Positions 1 to 8,374 of a DNA stretch of 64,000 nucleotides are shown piece after piece. The notes below the pieces were generated by a model that saw nothing but the letters and a program-made list of their open reading frames with translations, was not told where the DNA came from and ran no database searches. A program made the position numbers and the translations under genes. The stretch's first letter is position 1. Each line of letters begins with the position of its first letter. Source of the DNA: Methylobacterium mesophilicum SR1.6/6 (lineage in GTDB: Bacteria > Pseudomonadota > Alphaproteobacteria > Rhizobiales > Beijerinckiaceae); assembly GCF_000364445.2 (NCBI RefSeq), contig NZ_CP043538.1, positions 5,661,447-5,725,446 on the forward strand. The letters run 5' to 3'.

Positions 1-14
1 TCCTGCGAGCGCCG

Positions 15-779
15 ATGCGTACCGCATCCAAGACGGATCACGCCATGAACACGAGCGCCGCCTCGGCCGAATCCGTCATCGTCTTCGACGTGAACGAGAC
101 GCTCCTCGACTTCAGCGTACTCGGCCCGGTCTTCGTCCGCATCTTCGGCGACGCGAGCGCGCTGCACACATGGTTCAACCACGTCATCCTCTATTCCGAG
201 GCACTGACCCTATCGGGTGACTATGCCGAGTCCGGCACGGTCGGCGTGGCGGTTCTACGGATGATGGCTCAGGCGAGCGGCCGCACGGTCGACGCGGCGG
301 ATCTCGACGAGCTGCGGTGCCGTTCGGGGCAGATGCAGACCTACGCCGACACCCCGAAGGCCCTGTCGGATCTGACGGGGGCCGGCTACCGTCTCGTCAC
401 GCTGAGCAACAATCCCGCATCCGCCGTCGATGCCCAGCTGACGCATGCCGGGATCAGACCCTTCTTCGCCTCGCTCCACAGCATCGACGACCGCGTCCGC
501 CGCTACAAGCCGGCGGTGGAGAGCTACACGGACCTCGCCGCGACGCTCGGGATCGCGCCAGCCGACCTGTGGTTCGTTTCCTGCCACGCCTTCGACACCC
601 TGGGGGCCGCCGCGGCCGGCTATCGTACGGCGCTCGTTCTTCGGCCGGGGAACGCACCCGTCGGGCTCGGTCGGGCGCCCGATATCGTCGCGGGGGATCT
701 GGGCACCGTCGCCGACCGCATCGTCCAGGCTGGTGCGCTCCCTGGCCGATCGCCCGTCCGTGCGCCGGGCACCCGATGA
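15..779 (+). CDS. Haloacid dehalogenase type II-like HAD hydrolase
   Basis: This is a 254-residue HAD-superfamily hydrolase of the L-2-haloacid dehalogenase type, a soluble cytoplasmic enzyme that displaces halide or phosphate through an aspartyl ester. The nucleophile motif DVNETLLD begins at D25. The second motif serine is S131 in TLSNNP, the conserved lysine is K165 in YKPAVESY, and the acidic motif is SCHAFDTLG with D194. Length fits the family. Dehalogenases usually have SSNxWD at the last motif; the SCHAFD variant leaves the true substrate uncertain. An alternative start lies at 45 (MNTSAAS). The stop overlaps the next start (ATGA), so the two genes are probably co-translated. Confidence 0.85.
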   Translation: MRTASKTDHAMNTSAASAESVIVFDVNETLLDFSVLGPVFVRIFGDASALHTWFNHVILYSEALTLSGDYAESGTVGVAVLRMMAQASGRTVDAADLDELRCRSGQMQTYADTPKALSDLTGAGYRLVTLSNNPASAVDAQLTHAGIRPFFASLHSIDDRVRRYKPAVESYTDLAATLGIAPADLWFVSCHAFDTLGAAAAGYRTALVLRPGNAPVGLGRAPDIVAGDLGTVADRIVQAGALPGRSPVRAPGTR

Positions 780-2074
780 GGGCCCGTCCGGCTTCCCCGA
801 TTGAGCCGACGCGCCGAACCATTCTGGGTTGCGGCGCGAGCCTGTCGTCCCTCGCCCTGCCGGTCGGCCCGGCGAAGGCGTCCTCGATCCTGGGCCGTAT
901 CCACGGAGTCAGCGCCATGTCGTTCGGAGTAGGAGACACGATGAGGCTGCGCGAGGGGATCCGGCAGCGCAGCCTCGCGGGCATCAACGGGCTGACCGTC
1001 AACGTGCTTGAGGCGGGCTACGAGACACCCGCGCGCCCGGCCGTTCTGCTCCTTCACGGCTTCCCCGACATCGCCTTCAGCTGGCGCAAGACGATGCTGC
1101 CGCTCGCCGCAGCCGGCTATCACGTGATCGCGCCCGACCAGCGTGGCTACGGCGCGACCACGGGGTGGGACGACCGCTATGACGGCGATGTCGCGTCCTT
1201 CCGCACGCACAGCTACGCCCGGGACGCGCTCGGCGTCGTGGAGGCGTTCGGGCACCGCTCGGTCGCCGCCGTGGTGGGACACGACTTCGGATCGATGATC
1301 GCCGCCTACTGCGCGCTCGTGCGTCCCGACGTGTTCCGCTCCCTCGTGATGATAAGCTTCCCGTTCGACGGGCCATCCCCGATCCCGTTCGACACGGCCG
1401 ATCAGCCGCCCCGGCCGTCGGAACCGTCGATGGCCGCCGAACTCGCGGCTCTCCCGCGCCCGCGCCAGGACAGCATGGCTTGGTTCGGAACGCCCGGAGC
1501 GAACGCCGACATGCTCCACGCGCCGCAGGGCCTCCACGACTTCCTGCGCGCCTATTTCCACGTGAAGAGCGCGGACTGGCCCGGCAACCATCCGCACCCG
1601 CTCGCGACCGGATCCGCGGCCGAGCTCGCGACGCTGCCCACCTACTACATCCTGGACGCGGGTGTCGGCATGGCCGCGACCGTCGCGTCCGACATGCCGA
1701 CGCCGGCCGAGATCGCGGCCAATCGTTGGCTGCCCGAGGCCGAACTGGCTGCTTACACGGCCGCGTTCGGGCGCACGGGCTTCCAGGGCGGCCTCAACTG
1801 GTTCCGCTGCCATGCCGGCCCAATTGGCCGCTCGGAGATCGAGTTGTTCGCCGGCCGCACGATCGACGTGCCATCCAGCTTCATCTCCGGTGCGGCGGAT
1901 TGGGGCACTTACCGCAAGCCGGGCGCGATCGGGCGCATGTGCACCACGACCTGCACCCGCATGGATGGCGTCCACCTGATCGAGGGAGCCGGGCATTGGG
2001 TGCAGCAGGAACAGCCTGAACGGTTCAATGCCGTCCTGCTCGACCTCCTCCAGCACCACCTTGTCCCGAGCTGA
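776..2074 (+). CDS. Epoxide hydrolase-like alpha/beta hydrolase with Tat-type leader
   Basis: This alpha/beta-hydrolase has 432 residues when read from the ATG at 776, which overlaps the stop of the preceding gene. Epoxide-hydrolase/haloalkane-dehalogenase features are present: the oxyanion-hole motif HGFPD (H94), the nucleophile elbow GHDFGS (D170) and the catalytic histidine in GAGHWVQQ (H407). The first 40 residues contain TRRTILG followed by a small hydrophobic stretch ending near AKASS, which looks like a twin-arginine export signal. That supports the early start; starts at 917 or 941 would give a cytoplasmic form. Coupling to a dehalogenase-like gene suggests processing of a halogenated or epoxidised compound, which is inference. 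Confidence 0.82.
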   Translation: MRARPASPIEPTRRTILGCGASLSSLALPVGPAKASSILGRIHGVSAMSFGVGDTMRLREGIRQRSLAGINGLTVNVLEAGYETPARPAVLLLHGFPDIAFSWRKTMLPLAAAGYHVIAPDQRGYGATTGWDDRYDGDVASFRTHSYARDALGVVEAFGHRSVAAVVGHDFGSMIAAYCALVRPDVFRSLVMISFPFDGPSPIPFDTADQPPRPSEPSMAAELAALPRPRQDSMAWFGTPGANADMLHAPQGLHDFLRAYFHVKSADWPGNHPHPLATGSAAELATLPTYYILDAGVGMAATVASDMPTPAEIAANRWLPEAELAAYTAAFGRTGFQGGLNWFRCHAGPIGRSEIELFAGRTIDVPSSFISGAADWGTYRKPGAIGRMCTTTCTRMDGVHLIEGAGHWVQQEQPERFNAVLLDLLQHHLVPS

Positions 2075-2427
2075 CACGCTTTCCCGAGGCGCGGAGCCGC
2101 AGTGCAGGAAGTCGCGCGCCGACAATGCCCCGCACGACCGGGCTTTCGTTCCTCGCCAATCCCGACGGCCGGCCGCAGAATGTCGGTCCCCGCCGTCCCG
2201 TCGATGCACGCCCGCGCGAGTGGGTCCGGGTGACTTGAGCCGGTACCGCGTCGACGGGCGGACGGTCGGACATGGTCGGAAGCGGTCGGTCCGTTTCGGG
2301 TAGACAGACCTCCTTGGGAGGGGTCTTCGGCGCGACGTACGCTATTCAATCCCGCCCTTCTGCCAAAGCCCCGGGACACTCGGGAAGCATGCTGCATCGC
2401 ATCCGGTGCGGCGAGAGTCGCGGCTCA

Positions 2428-2456
2428 TTGACAGCGCCCGGCGGTTGGTCCTACCT
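2428..2456 (+). promoter_or_regulatory. Candidate sigma-70 promoter for the IclR-TRAP operon
   Basis: A perfect TTGACA hexamer (2428-2433) is followed after 17 bases by CTACCT (2451-2456). It lies just ahead of a TTG start at 2494 that has a GGGG ribosome-binding site at 2482-2485. The -10 is weak, so the call is tentative. It favours the short form of the regulator, because longer forms would start inside or upstream of the promoter. Confidence 0.45.
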
Positions 2457-2493
2457 TTCACACAAGCGAATAAAACATCCTGGGGATGAAACT

Positions 2494-3249
2494 TTGAAGG
2501 CCGCCGAGCAGGTTCTCGACCTGTATGCGCGTTTCGCAGAGGCGCAGTCGCCCCTCGCGCCCGCAGAGCTCGCGCGACGTCTCAACATGGCGCCGTCGAC
2601 CTGCTTCAACCTGATCCGGACCTTCGAGCAGCGTGGTTTCATCTACGCCACGGGAGCCCGTCGAAATCTGTATCCGACCCGCCGGATGCTTGCTCTGACG
2701 CAGGAGATCGCTCGGCACGATCCGGTCGGGGCGGATCTGCTTCAGAGCCTCGAAGACCTGCGTGACCGCACCGGCGAGACCATCGTGCTGGCGAGCCGCA
2801 ATCGTGACCGGGTGATCTACCTGGAAGTCCTCGAGTCTCCGCATCGGATCCGGTATTCGGCCGAGGTCGGTGAGACGAGGCCCGCGCGGGTCAACTCGAT
2901 GGGCAAGGCGCTCATCTCGCTGCTGCCGCCGGAGGAGCGGGAAGCTCTGGCCGCGACGTTCAAGTATGAGCGCCTGACCGAGCGGACCATCCCGACGAAG
3001 GATGAGTATCTCGCCGATATCGAGCGATCGATCCCCCGCGGCTGGTTCCTGAACTACGGTGAGAGCGACCCCGACGTGATCGCCGTCGCCGTGCCCATCG
3101 TGATCCACGGATCGGAATTCGCGGTCACGTTGGCCGGCCCCTTCCACCGGATGGAGGGCGTGATCGAGTCGCGGGCCGCGCAGGTCGTGGCCGCTTGCCG
3201 AGAGATCGAGTCCACGGCGCAGCACGCATCGACGGAACGGGAGGGATGA
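2494..3249 (+). CDS. IclR-family transcriptional regulator (first copy)
   Basis: This IclR-type regulator has 251 residues from the TTG start chosen here. An N-terminal winged helix-turn-helix (about residues 22-60, around LARRLNMAPSTCFNLI) is followed by the C-terminal effector domain, with the typical RVNSMGKALISLLPPEE region and a GWFLNYGESDPDVIAVAVPI stretch. The start was chosen because a GGGG Shine-Dalgarno sits 8 bases upstream and a promoter-like sequence precedes it. The frame stays open back to 2272, so an ATG at 2389 is also possible. Its stop overlaps the start of the first TRAP binding protein, so it is the first gene of the catabolic operon and probably senses its substrate or a pathway intermediate. 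Confidence 0.88.
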   Translation: MKAAEQVLDLYARFAEAQSPLAPAELARRLNMAPSTCFNLIRTFEQRGFIYATGARRNLYPTRRMLALTQEIARHDPVGADLLQSLEDLRDRTGETIVLASRNRDRVIYLEVLESPHRIRYSAEVGETRPARVNSMGKALISLLPPEEREALAATFKYERLTERTIPTKDEYLADIERSIPRGWFLNYGESDPDVIAVAVPIVIHGSEFAVTLAGPFHRMEGVIESRAAQVVAACREIESTAQHASTEREG

Positions 3250-4292
3250 TGGCCCGCATGACCGGTTCGCCCGGATCGCACATCCGGCGATCCTTCCGGC
3301 TCGGAGCCGTCGTCCTCGCCTTGAGCGGAGGGCCGGCCTTCGCGCAGACGACGAATCTTCGGCTCGCGGACACTTTCCCCGCCAGCCATTACATCGCCGA
3401 CAAGATCACGAAGTGGTTCATGCAGACCGCGACCGAGCGGTCGAACGGCGCCGTCAAGTTCGAGTATTACCCCGCGGAACAGCTCGGCAAGGCAAAGGAC
3501 ATGCTGACCCTGGTCGGCAACGGCGTCGCCGACATCGCCTACGTCGCCCCCTCCTTCGTCACCGATAAGCTCCCCCTCTCCGGGGTGGCCGAGCTTCCCC
3601 TCGGCTTCACCACCTCGTGCCAGGGCACGCGGGCCTTCTACAGCTTGGCGAACGAGGCCGGCGTGATCGCCCAGCGCGAACTGGCACCCAACAACGTCCG
3701 GCTTCTCTTCACGGTCGTCCTGCCGCCCTACCAAGTGTTCGTGCGCGGGCGCGACCTGAAATCCATTGCCGACGTAAAGAGTCTGAAGATCCGCACCTCG
3801 GGCAAGGCCAAGGAGCTGGCGGTTCGGGCCCTGGGGGCGGTGCCGATCCAGATCGCGACTCCGGACGTGTATCAAGCCTTATCCCGCGGCACGATCGACG
3901 GGATGCTGTTTCCGTATTCGTCCATCTATTCGTACGATCTGCAGGACTTGACGAAATCTGCCACGCAGGGCGCCAATTTCGGCAGCTTCGTCGTCATGTA
4001 CGTCATCAGCGAGCGCAAATGGCGCACCCTGCCGCCGGCGGTACAGGAGACCCTGCGCAGCGTCGGCAGGGAGGCCACGGAGCGCGGCTGCCAGATCTCC
4101 GAGGCGCAGGAGCGGGACGATCAGGAGCGCCTGAGGGTGAAGGGCGTCTCCGAGATCGCCCTGAGTGACGCCGACAAGGCCACCGTCGAAAGGGAGATGT
4201 CCGGCATCGGCCGGCTCTGGGCCAAGGAACTGGACGACCGCGGCAAGCCGGGCACGCTCGTGCTCGATGCATTCGAGAAGGCCTCCCGATGA
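3246..4292 (+). CDS. TRAP transporter substrate-binding protein (DctP family), copy 1
   Basis: This periplasmic solute-binding protein belongs to the TRAP family, which captures organic acids for Na+-driven uptake. It has about 348 residues from the ATG at 3246 (3249 is equally possible). A signal peptide runs from an RRSFRLG region through a hydrophobic core to about PAFAQ. The mature part begins with LRLADTFPASHY and carries FEYYPAEQLGKAKD and the DctP signature region LKIRTSGKAKELAVRALGAVP. It overlaps the regulator upstream and the second binding protein downstream. The two tandem binding proteins are clearly paralogous but diverged, which could widen ligand range for the single permease pair at 7.8-9.7 kb. 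Confidence 0.9.
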   Translation: MMARMTGSPGSHIRRSFRLGAVVLALSGGPAFAQTTNLRLADTFPASHYIADKITKWFMQTATERSNGAVKFEYYPAEQLGKAKDMLTLVGNGVADIAYVAPSFVTDKLPLSGVAELPLGFTTSCQGTRAFYSLANEAGVIAQRELAPNNVRLLFTVVLPPYQVFVRGRDLKSIADVKSLKIRTSGKAKELAVRALGAVPIQIATPDVYQALSRGTIDGMLFPYSSIYSYDLQDLTKSATQGANFGSFVVMYVISERKWRTLPPAVQETLRSVGREATERGCQISEAQERDDQERLRVKGVSEIALSDADKATVEREMSGIGRLWAKELDDRGKPGTLVLDAFEKASR

Positions 4293-5302
4293 TGCGACGG
4301 CTCCTCATCTCCGTCGCGGCGGCGCTCCTTGTCCCGGCGGCGGCGCGGGCCGACGAGCGGTTGCGCCTCGCCGACAGCCTGCCGGTCGGGCACTTCTTCG
4401 CGGAGTCCGGAACGCGCTTCTTCATGGACCGCGTCAAGGAGATCTCGGGCGGCAAGGTCGCCTTCGAGTATTACCCCGCCGAACAGCTCGGAAAGGCGAA
4501 GGATCTCCTGAGCCTGACGCGAAGCGGCATCGTCGATGTCGGCTACGTCGTGCCCTCCTACACCTCCGACAAGATGCCCCTCTCGGCCGTGGCCGAGTTG
4601 CCCGGTCCGTTCGTGACGGCCTGCCAGCGCACCCTCGCCTACGACAGCCTCGCCCGCACCGGCCCGATCGACGAGGCGGAGTTCAAGCCGAACGGCGTGC
4701 ACATGCTCTTCACCCTGGTGGCGCCGGCCTACCAGCTCTTCACCGCGAGTCGGCGGATCGAGGGCTTGAAGTCGATGGCCGGGCTGAAGGTCCGCACCAC
4801 CGGCGGTGCAATGGACGCCACGGTGAAGCATTTCGACGGCATCCCCGTCCGCATGGCGGCACCGGACCTCTATCAGAGCCTGTCGCGGGGCACGGTGGAC
4901 GGCCTGCTGTTCCCCTATGCCAGCGTCGTCTCGTACGACCTCGGCGCGCTCACGAAATTCGGCACCACCGGGATCAACCTCGGCAGCGCGGCCCTCACCT
5001 ACGTCATCGGCCTCGACCGCTGGAAGCGCCTCTCACCCGACGCGCGCGCCGCCCTCGAACAGGCAGGACAGGAAGCCACCCGGCACGCCTGCGAGGCCGC
5101 AGACCGGGATTCGTCGCGGGATCAGGAGACCCTGCGCGGGAAGGGCGTGACGCTCGAACCCTTCCCCGAGGCCGACCGGACCGAACTCGTCACGGCGTCG
5201 GACGCCATCGCGAAGGATTGGGCGACGAGCCTCGACAAGCGCGGAAAGCCGGGAACCGCCGTGCTCGACGCCTTCCGCAACGCCCTCGCCCGAACCCACT
5301 GA
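4289..5302 (+). CDS. TRAP transporter substrate-binding protein (DctP family), copy 2
   Basis: This is a second DctP-type periplasmic binding protein of 337 residues, starting at the ATGATG that overlaps the stop of copy 1. A Sec signal peptide occupies residues 1 to about 21 (MMRRLLISVAAALLV, cleavage near ARA-D). The mature protein matches copy 1 along its length, including LRLADSLPVGHFF, FEYYPAEQLGKAKD and YQSLSRGTVDGLLFPYAS. Both copies share the conserved GKPGT(L/A)VLDAF ending. Tandem binding proteins next to one permease pair suggest duplication followed by specialisation. Confidence 0.9.
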   Translation: MMRRLLISVAAALLVPAAARADERLRLADSLPVGHFFAESGTRFFMDRVKEISGGKVAFEYYPAEQLGKAKDLLSLTRSGIVDVGYVVPSYTSDKMPLSAVAELPGPFVTACQRTLAYDSLARTGPIDEAEFKPNGVHMLFTLVAPAYQLFTASRRIEGLKSMAGLKVRTTGGAMDATVKHFDGIPVRMAAPDLYQSLSRGTVDGLLFPYASVVSYDLGALTKFGTTGINLGSAALTYVIGLDRWKRLSPDARAALEQAGQEATRHACEAADRDSSRDQETLRGKGVTLEPFPEADRTELVTASDAIAKDWATSLDKRGKPGTAVLDAFRNALARTH

Positions 5303-5307
5303 GCGCC

Positions 5308-6513
5308 ATGGCGGGTCCGCTCCACGGCCTCCGGGTCCTCGACCTCACCAACACCCTGATGGGGCCCTACGCCACGCAGACCCTCGCCGATATGGGCGCG
5401 GAGGTGGTGAAGGTGGAATCGCCCGGCGGCGATCCCGTGCGCGGGCTCGGCCCGTTCCGGAACCCGGGCATGGGCGCGATCTTCCTTCAGGTGAATCGCG
5501 GCAAGCGCAGCCTCGTGCTCGACCTCAAGCAGGCGGCGGGGCGGGACGCGCTGCTGACGCTCGCCGCCCGGGCGGACCTTCTCGTCTACAACATGCGGCC
5601 GCAGGTCATGGCGCGCCTCGGCATCGGCTACGACGCCATCGCCGCCGTGAAGCCGGATATCGTCTATGCCGGGCTGTTCGGCTTCGGTCAGGACGGCCCG
5701 CTGGCCGCCCGCCCGGCCTACGACGACCTCATCCAGGGCGCCGCCGCCCTGCCGAGCCTCGCGGTCCAGGCGGGCGGCGCTGCCCCGCGTTACGTGCCGC
5801 TGGCCCTGGTGGACCGCGTGGTTGGGCTCTACGGGGTCGGCGCCATCATGGCCGCCCTCTGGCACAGGGAGCGCACCGGCGAGGGCCAGCGCCTCGACAT
5901 CCCCATGTTCGAGACGATGGCGAGCTTCGTCCTCGCCGATCACATGGGCGGGCGCCTCTTCGATCCGCCGCTCGGGCCACCGGGCTATGCGCGGCTCCTG
6001 TCGCCGGACAGGCGTCCCTACGCCACCCGCGACGGCTTCGTCTGCGCCCTCATCTACAATGACGGGCAGTGGCGGCGGTTCTTCACCGCCATCGGGCGCC
6101 CGGAGATCTGGACGAACGACCCGCGCTTCGCGACGATCAGCGAACGCACCCGGCACATCGACGCGATCTACGGGATGGTGGCCGAGATCCTCGCCACCCT
6201 CGGGACCGAGGCATGCGTCACGCTGCTCGAAGGCGCGGACATCCCCGTCTGCCGCCTCGCCAGCCTCGACGACCTGATCGAGGATGCCCACCTCGCGGCG
6301 AAGGGCTTCTTCGTCGAGATCGACCACCCGACCGAGGGTCGGCTGTCCATGCCGGGCATCCCCGGTTCCTTCTCCCGCAGCACGGCGTCCATCGGCCGTC
6401 CCGCCCCTCGGCTCGGGCAGGACGGGCCGGCGATCCTGCGCGAGGCCGGCTTCTCGGACTCCGACATCGCCGGCCTCGCGGCGGCCGGTGTCACCCTCGC
6501 TTCCGCAGCCTGA
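5308..6513 (+). CDS. Class III CoA-transferase (CaiB/BaiF family), copy 1
   Basis: This 401-residue formyl-CoA-transferase-type enzyme moves CoA between carboxylic acids through an aspartyl-CoA thioester. It begins MAGPLHGLRVLDLT, has the nucleotide-binding-like region MGPYATQTLADMGAEVVKVE, and keeps the conserved VNRGKRSLVLDLK and ARPAYDDLIQGAA stretches. The catalytic aspartate is expected in ALVDRVVGLYG. The start at 5308 lies 5 bases after the preceding stop. It is closely related to the CoA-transferase at 22.3 kb (shared GPYATQ/GPSATQ, PGMGxxF, RPAYDDLIQGAA motifs). In context it likely activates the imported acid by CoA transfer, and a dehydrogenase follows immediately. Confidence 0.9.
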   Translation: MAGPLHGLRVLDLTNTLMGPYATQTLADMGAEVVKVESPGGDPVRGLGPFRNPGMGAIFLQVNRGKRSLVLDLKQAAGRDALLTLAARADLLVYNMRPQVMARLGIGYDAIAAVKPDIVYAGLFGFGQDGPLAARPAYDDLIQGAAALPSLAVQAGGAAPRYVPLALVDRVVGLYGVGAIMAALWHRERTGEGQRLDIPMFETMASFVLADHMGGRLFDPPLGPPGYARLLSPDRRPYATRDGFVCALIYNDGQWRRFFTAIGRPEIWTNDPRFATISERTRHIDAIYGMVAEILATLGTEACVTLLEGADIPVCRLASLDDLIEDAHLAAKGFFVEIDHPTEGRLSMPGIPGSFSRSTASIGRPAPRLGQDGPAILREAGFSDSDIAGLAAAGVTLASAA

Positions 6514-6524
6514 GGAGGCCGATC

Positions 6525-7691
6525 ATGGACTTCGCCCTCTCGGAACAGCAGGACGCCATCCGCGCAGCGATCCTGGGGCTCTGCGCCGGGTTCGACGACA
6601 CGTACTGGACCGAGCGAGACCGGCAGGGCGGCTTCCCGACTGAGTTCCACGCCGCCCTGGCCCGCGACGGCTGGCTCGGCATCTGCATCCCCGAAGCCTA
6701 TGGCGGATCGGGCCTCGGCATCACCGAAGCCGCCATCATGATGGGCGCGATCGCCGAATCCGGGGCCGGCATGTCCGGCGCCTCCGCGGTCCACATGAAC
6801 ATCTTCGGGCTGAACCCCGTCGTGGTCTTCGGCACTGAGGAGCAGAAGCGCCGGATGCTCCCGCCGCTGATCGCGGGCGACGACAAGGCCTGCTTCGCGG
6901 TCACCGAGCCCGATACCGGCCTCGACACCACCCGCCTGAAGACGCGCGCCGAGCGCAGGGGCGACCGCTACGTGGTGAACGGCCAGAAGGTCTGGATCTC
7001 GACCGCTCAGGTCGCCGACCGGATGCTGCTGCTCGCCCGCACGACGCCGATCGAGCAGACGCGGCGGCCCGCCGACGGCCTGAGCCTGTTCTATTGCCGG
7101 ATCGATCGCGACCGGGTCGAGGCCCGCGAGATCGAGAAGATGGGCCGCAAGTGCGTCGACACCAATCAGGTGTTCTTCGACGATTTCGAGATCCCGGTGG
7201 AAGACCGCATCGGCGAAGAAGGAAAAGGCTTCGCGTACATCCTGCACGGGATGAATGCGGAGCGGATCCTGATCGCGGCCGAGGCGGTCGGTCTCGGGCG
7301 GGCGGCCCTGGCACGGGCCGCCGCCTACGCCCGCGAGAGAATCGTGTTCGGCCGGCCGATCGGACAGAACCAAGCGATCCAGCACCCCCTGGCGGACAGC
7401 TGGATGAAGCTCGAGGCGGCGCAGCTCATGACCCTGTCGGCCGCGTGGCAGTTCGATGCGGGCAAGCCCGCGGGCGCGTCCGCCAACGCCGCCAAGTATC
7501 TCGCGGCGGAAGCCGGGTTCGAAGCCTGCGAGCGTGCCGTGATGAGCCACGGCGGCTTCGGCTACGCGCGGGAGTATCAGGTCGAACGATACCTGCGGGA
7601 GATCATGATCCCGCGGATCGCGCCGGTCAGCCCGCAGCTGATCCTCTGCTTCATCGCCGAGAAAGTCCTCGGGCTGCCGAAGTCATACTGA
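6525..7691 (+). CDS. Acyl-CoA dehydrogenase, copy 1
   Basis: This FAD-dependent acyl-CoA dehydrogenase has 388 residues and would introduce an alpha-beta double bond. It begins MDFALSEQQDAIR after a GAGGAGG ribosome-binding site. Family signatures include the FAD-binding CFAVTEPDTGLDTTRLKT region and KVWISTAQVADRMLLL, with YARERIVFGRPIGQNQAIQ and the AVMSHGGFGYAREYQVERYLRE C-terminal motif. The usual IYEGTxEI segment holding the catalytic glutamate in many family members is replaced by RIAPVSPQLI. The base may therefore be elsewhere, as in the isovaleryl-CoA dehydrogenase type. It is the dehydrogenation step after the adjacent CoA-transferase. Confidence 0.9.
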   Translation: MDFALSEQQDAIRAAILGLCAGFDDTYWTERDRQGGFPTEFHAALARDGWLGICIPEAYGGSGLGITEAAIMMGAIAESGAGMSGASAVHMNIFGLNPVVVFGTEEQKRRMLPPLIAGDDKACFAVTEPDTGLDTTRLKTRAERRGDRYVVNGQKVWISTAQVADRMLLLARTTPIEQTRRPADGLSLFYCRIDRDRVEAREIEKMGRKCVDTNQVFFDDFEIPVEDRIGEEGKGFAYILHGMNAERILIAAEAVGLGRAALARAAAYARERIVFGRPIGQNQAIQHPLADSWMKLEAAQLMTLSAAWQFDAGKPAGASANAAKYLAAEAGFEACERAVMSHGGFGYAREYQVERYLREIMIPRIAPVSPQLILCFIAEKVLGLPKSY

Positions 7692-7804
7692 GACGACGCG
7701 CCGGGACAGGCGCGGGCCTCGATCCGGGAGGATACGCCGCATGACCGTTACTAGCTTGGCCCGAACGGGGCCGGGACGAGCCATGGCGCATCGGGAGGCC
7801 GGCG

Positions 7805-8374
7805 ATGACGCTGCTCGCTAGCCTCGACCGCGCGCTGCGCGTCATCGAGACGGTCGCCTCCTATCTCGCGGCCCTCGCGCTCTTCGCCATCATGTGGATC
7901 GTCGGGATCGACGTGGCGATGCGCTACCTGTTCAACCGCCCCTTCGGCTGGTCCTACGACTTCATCTCCCTCTACGTCATCGTCGCGCTGTTCTTCCTCG
8001 CCCTGTCGCCGACCTTCGCGGCCAACGGGCACATCAACGTCGACCTCCTGCACCACGCCCTTCCGCGGAAGGGCCGCCGGATCTGCGAAGTCCTGATCTG
8101 CACGCTCTCGGCCGGGTTCTTCGGGCTCCTGACGGAGACGAGCGCGGCCCGGACCTGGGAAGCCTACCAGGCCGGCGATGTCCTGGCGGGGAGCTATTCC
8201 TGGCCGACCTGGGCCTCGCTGATCTTCGTGCCGCTCGGGGCCGGACTCCTCACGCTGCGCCTCGCCGTGTCGGGCCTGTGCCATCTCGCGACCCTCGCGG
8301 GCGGACGCGAGGTCATTCCGCTGCCGGCCATCGCGGGCTCCTCCGAGGCCGTTGCCCAGAGGGGCTTCGAATGA
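7805..8374 (+). CDS. TRAP transporter small permease (DctQ family)
   Basis: This 189-residue membrane protein has about four transmembrane segments, the usual topology of the TRAP small subunit. The family pattern is clear: a first helix near residues 15-38 (TVASYLAALALFAIMWIVGIDVAMRYLFN split by the conserved MRY motif), the RPFGWSYD stretch, the NGHINVDLL region and the C-terminal WPTWASLIFVPLGAGLLTLRL helix. A GGAGG ribosome-binding site precedes the ATG. The stop overlaps the large permease start. With that subunit and the binding proteins at 3.2-5.3 kb it would form a complete TRAP importer. Confidence 0.9.
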   Translation: MTLLASLDRALRVIETVASYLAALALFAIMWIVGIDVAMRYLFNRPFGWSYDFISLYVIVALFFLALSPTFAANGHINVDLLHHALPRKGRRICEVLICTLSAGFFGLLTETSAARTWEAYQAGDVLAGSYSWPTWASLIFVPLGAGLLTLRLAVSGLCHLATLAGGREVIPLPAIAGSSEAVAQRGFE

